Assembly: GCA_038233055.1 (NCBI GenBank)
Contig: JBBSMS010000132.1
Coordinates: 1 to 9,018, forward strand
Direction: 5' to 3'
DNA: 9,018 bases
DNA from: Salsipaludibacter sp038233055
GTDB taxonomy: Bacteria; Actinomycetota; Nitriliruptoria; Nitriliruptorales; Nitriliruptoraceae
The notes below the pieces were generated by a model. It had not been told where the DNA came from. It saw nothing but the letters and a program-made list of their open reading frames with translations, and made no database searches. Position 1 is the stretch's first letter. Every line of letters begins with the position of its first letter. Made by a program: the position numbers and the translations under genes. Below, one piece after another: positions 5,477 to 9,018 of the stretch.

Positions 5477-7012
5477 ATGTTCGTGCCGCTGTCCGTCCAG
5501 GACCACCTCCACCGCGCCGCCACCGTCTACGGCGAGCGGGTCGGGATCGTCGACGAGCCCGACCAGCCGGCGGACTCCGTGGGCGAGGTGACCTATGCCC
5601 GGCTGCGCGAGTTGGCCGACGCGCAGGCGGCGGCGCTGGACGACCTGGGCGTCGGGGTGGGGGACCGGGTCGCGATCGTGTCGCACAACGCCGCGCGGTT
5701 GCTGGTGGCGTTCTTCGGCGTGTGCGGGTCCGGTCGCGTGCTGGTGCCCGTCAACTACCGCCTCAACCGGGCCGAGGTCGACTACATCATCGAGCACTCG
5801 GGCGCCGACGTGGTCCTGCTCGACCCAGCCCTTGAGGACACCCTGGGCAGTGTCGACGCCCAACACGTGTTCGTGCTCGGTCGCGACGACGACCGGATCT
5901 ACCGCGAAGACGTCGAGCCCGTGCGCTGGGAGCCTGACGAGGGCGCGACGGCGACCATCAACTACACCTCCGGGACGACCGCCCGGCCCAAGGGCGTGCA
6001 GATCACCCACCGCAACATCTGGCTCAACGCCGCCACGTTCGGGTGGCACGCCGGCGTGTCGGACCGCGACGTCTACCTCCACACCCTGCCGATGTTCCAC
6101 GCCAACGGGTGGGGCATGCCGTTCGCCGTGACCGGCATGGGCGCCCAGCACATCGTCCTGCGGGCGATCGACGGCACCGAGATCCTCCGGCGGGTCGACC
6201 AGCACGGGGTCACGCTGCTGTGCGCGGCGCCCGCCGTGCTCACGGCGGTGCTGGACGCCGCGCCCGACTGGGACGGCGAGATCCCCGGACGCGGTCGGGT
6301 GCGGGTCATCACGGCGGGTGCGCCGCCCCCGACCCGCACGATCGCGCGGGTCGAGGAGGAACTGGGCTGGGAACTGATCCAGATCTACGGGCTGACCGAG
6401 ACCTCGCCGTTGTTGACCTTCAACCGGACCCGCGCCGAGTGGGACGACCTCGATCCGCAGGGCCGGGCGGAGAAGCTGGTCCGGGCCGGGGCGCCCGCGC
6501 TGGGCGTGCAGGTGCGCATCGACGACGAGGGCGAGGTGCTGGCCCGCAGCAATGTCGTGATGGAGGGCTACTGGGAGCAGCCGGACGAGACCGCCGCGGT
6601 GTTCGAGGACGGCTGGTTCCACACCGGTGACGCCGGCTACCTGGACGACGAGCACCACCTCACCATCGACGACCGCAAGAAGGACGTCATCATCTCGGGC
6701 GGCGAGAACGTGTCCTCGATCGAGGTCGAGGACGCGCTGTTCGCCCATCCGGCGGTCGCCGAGACGGCCGTCATCGGCATCCCCGACGAGAAGTGGGGCG
6801 AGACCGTCACGGCCCTGGTCGTGCTGGCGGCCGACGCCGACGAGGTCAGTGAGCAGGAACTGATCGATCACTGCCGCGAACGACTGGCCCACTACAAGTG
6901 CCCGACGACGGTGGAGTTCCGCGACGAACTGGAACGCACTGCGACGGGCAAGCTCCAGAAGTTCAAGCTCCGCGAGCCCTACTGGGACGGCTACGACAAG
7001 CGCGTCAACTGA
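5477..7012 (+). CDS. Acyl-CoA ligase (AMP-forming, ANL superfamily; FadD/DmdB-like)
   Basis: The 511-residue enzyme activates a carboxylic acid with ATP to an acyl-adenylate and then transfers it to CoA. All core motifs are present: phosphate-binding loop TSGTTARPKG (164-173), YGLTETSP (304-311), GWFHTGDAGYLD (379-390) with ribose-binding Asp384, the hinge region DRKKDVIISGGENVSS (399-414), and catalytic Lys492 in TATGKLQKFKL. The set resembles medium/long-chain acyl-CoA ligases and the methylmercaptopropionate-CoA ligase DmdB; the substrate is not decided by these motifs. The start is the ATG at 5477, with AGGAG five bases upstream; a TTG 12 codons earlier has no such site. No beta-oxidation gene is adjacent, so it appears monocistronic. 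Its stop lies only 10 bases from the stop of the convergent small gene, and no terminator hairpin is visible between them. Confidence 0.95.
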   Translation: MFVPLSVQDHLHRAATVYGERVGIVDEPDQPADSVGEVTYARLRELADAQAAALDDLGVGVGDRVAIVSHNAARLLVAFFGVCGSGRVLVPVNYRLNRAEVDYIIEHSGADVVLLDPALEDTLGSVDAQHVFVLGRDDDRIYREDVEPVRWEPDEGATATINYTSGTTARPKGVQITHRNIWLNAATFGWHAGVSDRDVYLHTLPMFHANGWGMPFAVTGMGAQHIVLRAIDGTEILRRVDQHGVTLLCAAPAVLTAVLDAAPDWDGEIPGRGRVRVITAGAPPPTRTIARVEEELGWELIQIYGLTETSPLLTFNRTRAEWDDLDPQGRAEKLVRAGAPALGVQVRIDDEGEVLARSNVVMEGYWEQPDETAAVFEDGWFHTGDAGYLDDEHHLTIDDRKKDVIISGGENVSSIEVEDALFAHPAVAETAVIGIPDEKWGETVTALVVLAADADEVSEQELIDHCRERLAHYKCPTTVEFRDELERTATGKLQKFKLREPYWDGYDKRVN

Positions 7013-7022
7013 CGGCTTCGGA

Positions 7023-7309
7023 TCACGCCACCGTGACGACCGCGAGGGTCAGGCCGGCCAACGTGAACATCGCCCCGATCATGCTGAACAGCATCGTCCG
7101 CATGACCACGTGGAACTCTGTTCGGACGGACCCGATCTCCGCGAACAGGTCGGCGCGCAGGGCGTTCCGCAGGCTCTCGAGATCCTGCTTCGTGGCCACG
7201 TCTGCCCATCCCACCGGCGGCAGCAACTCCATGATGGTGCCTGTCGACTCGGGACCGACCGCCTCCACCAGTTGTACAACTGGTGGCGTGCGGCTTCGTC
7301 GACGGCCAT
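7023..7309 (-). pseudogene. Frameshifted small coiled-coil/membrane-anchor protein
   Basis: The ATG at 7309 has a strong GGAGG eight bases upstream and reads MAVDEAARHQLYN, then runs into a Trp/Arg-rich reading with no protein character. A second frame, beginning at 7271, reads LVEAVGPESTGTIMELLPPVGWADVATKQDLESLRNALRA and so on to a stop at 7023. Joined, they give about 95 residues laid out like a small family I recall, with an N-terminal DEQARHxLY...LEEVLG motif, a LPPVGWADVATKxDL motif, a short coiled coil, and a C-terminal membrane helix (TMLFSMIGAMFTLAGLTLAVV). The frames need one extra base (or four) near 7271, so a deletion is likely. A pipeline may instead call only the ATG at 7232 (69 codons), which has no good ribosome binding site. 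It could also be a sequencing error. The role of this family is not known to me. Confidence 0.65.
7265..7286. repeat. Perfect 22-bp palindrome at the frameshift site
   Basis: CCACCAGTTGT is followed directly by its exact complement, with no mismatch and no spacer. It lies inside codons 8-15 of the small minus-strand gene, exactly where the reading frame breaks. It could be a repressor operator by form, but it sits about 25-45 bases inside the gene. A hairpin of this kind can promote deletion or cause a read error. Confidence 0.8.
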
Positions 7310-7317
7310 GGTGCCAT

Positions 7318-7322
7318 CCTCC
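7318..7322 (-). promoter_or_regulatory. Ribosome binding site of the frameshifted gene
   Basis: GGAGG on the minus strand, eight bases before the ATG at 7309. It marks the original start and shows that the 5' frame, not only the downstream frame, was translated. Confidence 0.65.
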
Positions 7323-7433
7323 GGTCTCGGCCGCACCATGGTTGCTCAGCACCGGGCGCCGCCGTCGTCCGCCCACCATGCCTGTGGACACCTCGATGGG
7401 GGTCGGCGTGTCGGTGGCACGGCGTGAGAGAAC

Positions 7434-7438
7434 GGAGG
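7434..7438 (+). promoter_or_regulatory. Ribosome binding site of the winged-helix gene
   Basis: GGAGG, extended to GGAGGTGA, precedes two in-frame GTG codons. The spacing is seven bases to the GTG at 7446 and only four to the GTG at 7443, so 7446 is preferred; the difference is one residue. Confidence 0.7.
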
Positions 7439-7445
7439 TGACGTG

Positions 7446-8687
7446 GTGAGGTGGACGGTCGAGGCCCGGCGTCGACGGCTGGTCGCGCGCCACCACCTGC
7501 GACGCGACGTGGCCGGGCCCGGGGGTGGCGGGCTGGCGGCCGTGGCGCGCGACCTGGTGGGGTTGCACGCGTCCGACCCGGTGACGGTGTTCCTGCAGGC
7601 CCATGCGCGGGTGCCGGAGGTGACCACCGACGACGTCCTGGCGGCGCTGTACGAGGACCGGTCGGTGGGACGCGTGCAGGCGATGCGGGGGACCATGTTC
7701 ATCGTCGACCCGGTCGACATCCCGATGCTGCGGGCGGCCGGGACCGACACGCTCGCGGACCGGGAGTTGCGCCGGACGGCGTCGTGGATCGAGGAGGACG
7801 GGCTCGCGGCCGACGGACAGGCGTGGGTGCGCGCCGCCGCCGCCGACACCTTGGTCGCGCTCGCCGACCACGGGCCGATGACCGCCAACCAACTCAAGGC
7901 CCACGTGCCGGCCCTGGCCGAGGGGGTCGTGCGCAACCCGGGGAAGTCCTACGGCGGGCGGGTCGGCATGTCGACCCGGGTGCTGTTCTGGTTGGCGACG
8001 GTCGGCGACATCGTGCGTGCACGGCCCGGCGGCTCGATCACCTCGACGGCGTGGACGTGGGCCCGAACCGACGACTGGCTCGGCGCCGAGGTCCTGGCGC
8101 CCGCCGACCCGGCCGCGGCGGCCGCCGGGCTGGCACGGCGCTACCTGGCCGGATTCGGACCGGCGACGTTCGACGACCTGCAGTGGTGGACAGGCTGGAC
8201 CAAGACCCTGACCCGCCGGGCCCTGGCCGACACCGGCGCGGTGGAGGTCGAGGTGGAGGACGGCCGCGGTGGCGTGGTGACCGCGTTGGTGCTGGCCGGC
8301 GACGACGAGCCGCCGACCGCGGTCGACGACCAGCCCGCGCTCGCGCTGCTGCCCGCACTCGACGCCACGCCGATGGGGTGGAAGGAGCGTTCCTGGTACT
8401 TGGGTGAGCACACCACTTTCCCGGGGCCGCTGTTCGACCGCAACGGCAACGTCGGTCCGACCGTGTGGGTGGATGGCCGGGTCGTGGGTGGCTGGACCCA
8501 GCGACCGGACGGCGAGATCGCGTGGCGGTTGTTCAACGACCCCCCACACCCGGATGCGGACCACGCACCGGACGACGACGTGGACGCGAGGATCGCGGCC
8601 GAGGCCGCGGGGGTGGCGTCGTTCCTGGGGGACGTGCGGTTCACCCCGCGCTTCCCGACGCCGTGGCAGGTCGAACTTGGCGGCTGA
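7446..8687 (+). CDS. Winged-helix DNA-binding protein, AlkZ/YcaQ-like (HTH_42)
   Basis: The 413-residue protein matches the HTH_42 family, which includes the DNA glycosylases AlkZ and YcaQ that unhook interstrand crosslinks and other alkylated bases. Features in order: the N-terminal helix with LVGLHASDPVTVFLQAHAR (about 37-55), 'VQAMRGTMFIVDPVDIPMLR' (about 77-96), a middle winged-helix part (GPMTANQLKAHVP), GFGPATFDDLQWWTGW, LALLPALDATPMGWKERSWYLG, and a C-terminal 'VWVDGRVVGGWTQRPDGEIA'. Where AlkZ has Gln-x-Gln and YcaQ Gln-x-Asp, this protein has His41-Ala42-Ser43, so its catalytic activity is uncertain. It is divergent from the frameshifted small gene and followed by a hairpin. No biosynthetic cluster for a DNA-damaging compound is visible, so a housekeeping or accessory repair role, or a non-enzymatic DNA-binding role, are both possible. 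Confidence 0.85.
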   Translation: MRWTVEARRRRLVARHHLRRDVAGPGGGGLAAVARDLVGLHASDPVTVFLQAHARVPEVTTDDVLAALYEDRSVGRVQAMRGTMFIVDPVDIPMLRAAGTDTLADRELRRTASWIEEDGLAADGQAWVRAAAADTLVALADHGPMTANQLKAHVPALAEGVVRNPGKSYGGRVGMSTRVLFWLATVGDIVRARPGGSITSTAWTWARTDDWLGAEVLAPADPAAAAAGLARRYLAGFGPATFDDLQWWTGWTKTLTRRALADTGAVEVEVEDGRGGVVTALVLAGDDEPPTAVDDQPALALLPALDATPMGWKERSWYLGEHTTFPGPLFDRNGNVGPTVWVDGRVVGGWTQRPDGEIAWRLFNDPPHPDADHAPDDDVDARIAAEAAGVASFLGDVRFTPRFPTPWQVELGG

Positions 8688-8739
8688 CGTCACGGACGTC
8701 GCCACCGCGGGCGTCGAGGAGATGACGAGCGTGTGACGT

Positions 8740-8764
8740 GCGGCCGGTGACGGGTACCGGCCGC
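8740..8764 (+). terminator. Hairpin, probable terminator of the winged-helix gene
   Basis: GCGGCCGGT and ACCGGCCGC form a perfect nine-base stem around a seven-base loop. In RNA it can extend to 12 pairs (8737-8767) with two G-U pairs. It begins 52 bases after the stop of the upstream gene and ends before the next one. There is no T tract. Confidence 0.55.
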
Positions 8765-8853
8765 GTGACGGCGGGGCGTCGGCGTGGGACCATGCCGATG
8801 CCGTGCCCACCCCGCCGCGCTCCGAGCGCGGCCCCGACGACCCGGAGTCACCC

Positions 8854-9018
8854 ATGACCGCCGCGACCACGACCGCCTCGACCTGCCGCTTCGCCAACGA
8901 ACGCGGGCAGCAGTTGCACGCTCGCCTCGAACGACCACTGGGCACGGTGCTGGCGACGGCCGTGTTCGCGCACTGCTTCACGTGCTCCAAGGACCTGAAG
9001 GCGGCGCGCCAGTTGTCG
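8854..9018 (+). CDS. Alpha/beta-hydrolase, probably hydrolase-OsmC fusion (partial, N-terminus only)
   Basis: Only the first 55 codons are present. The ATG at 8854 has GGAG six bases upstream. After a Thr/Ala-rich start, the sequence reads CRFANERGQQLHARLERPLG, then the strand TVLATAVFAHCFTCSKDLKAARQLS. An opening of this type (F-x-x-x-R-G-x-x-L-x-x-x-L-x-x-P, then AHCFTCSKD with the HxF oxyanion-hole segment) is typical of bifunctional proteins in which an alpha/beta-hydrolase domain precedes an OsmC/Ohr peroxide-reductase domain. The catalytic Ser, Asp and His and the OsmC cysteines would lie beyond the window. If the fusion is real, the gene adds a second peroxide-related function near the catalase, but the two are about 3.8 kb apart and not in one operon. 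The substrate is unknown. Confidence 0.8.
   Translation, partial: MTAATTTASTCRFANERGQQLHARLERPLGTVLATAVFAHCFTCSKDLKAARQLS

Noticed and set aside
5036..6892. Long minus-strand frame (618 codons) opposite the acyl-CoA ligase
   Set aside because: It is antisense to a gene with all ANL motifs, crosses the catalase start, and has no domain of its own.
7310..7445. Extra small genes or a CRISPR-like repeat between the frameshifted gene and the winged-helix gene
   Set aside because: Several CCATGG and CACCATG strings recur, but they are not regularly spaced and no further frame has a ribosome binding site.
8404..8736. 110-codon plus-strand frame ending after the winged-helix gene
   Set aside because: It overlaps the C-terminal third of that gene in another frame and is Arg/Thr/Pro-rich without any motif.

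Overview
The window is very GC-rich, with G or C at almost every third codon position, GTG starts and GGAG-type ribosome binding sites. This suggests a high-GC actinobacterium; the lineage cannot be named from the sequence alone. Eight genes are well supported, along with two small open frames and several candidate regulatory sites. No RNA gene, CRISPR array or insertion sequence was seen.

Left part (1-3119, all minus strand): a compact operon, read right to left. It encodes an IclR-type regulator fused to a C-terminal pyridoxamine-phosphate-oxidase-like split barrel, an ABC ATPase, an ABC permease, and the start of an NMT1/THI5-like lipoprotein that runs off the left edge. The first three genes are joined by two ATGA stop/start overlaps, so they are probably translationally coupled. 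The set looks like an importer for a small aromatic or vitamin-like substrate, controlled by its own unusual regulator. Upstream (3120-3351) lie two short inverted repeats that could be operators.

Middle part: a 48-codon plus-strand frame (3352-3498) looks like the isolated C-terminal end of a larger Rossmann-like protein. It is followed by hairpins and then by a convergent monofunctional haem catalase (minus, 5085-3601) with a candidate promoter at about 5214-5187. A 391-base divergent region separates the catalase from a plus-strand acyl-CoA ligase (5477-7012) and holds a possible 19-codon frame with a strong ribosome binding site.

Right part: a small minus-strand coiled-coil/membrane-anchor gene (7309-7023) appears to be frameshifted exactly inside a perfect 22-bp palindrome. 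Divergent from it is an AlkZ/YcaQ-like winged-helix protein (7446-8687) in which His-Ala-Ser stands where the family's catalytic Gln-x-Gln/Asp is expected. A strong hairpin follows. The window ends in the first 55 codons of an alpha/beta-hydrolase, probably of the hydrolase-OsmC fusion type.

The best candidates for something new are the IclR-split-barrel fusion regulator, the frameshift at the palindrome, the variant AlkZ-like active site, and the 48-residue orphan fragment.
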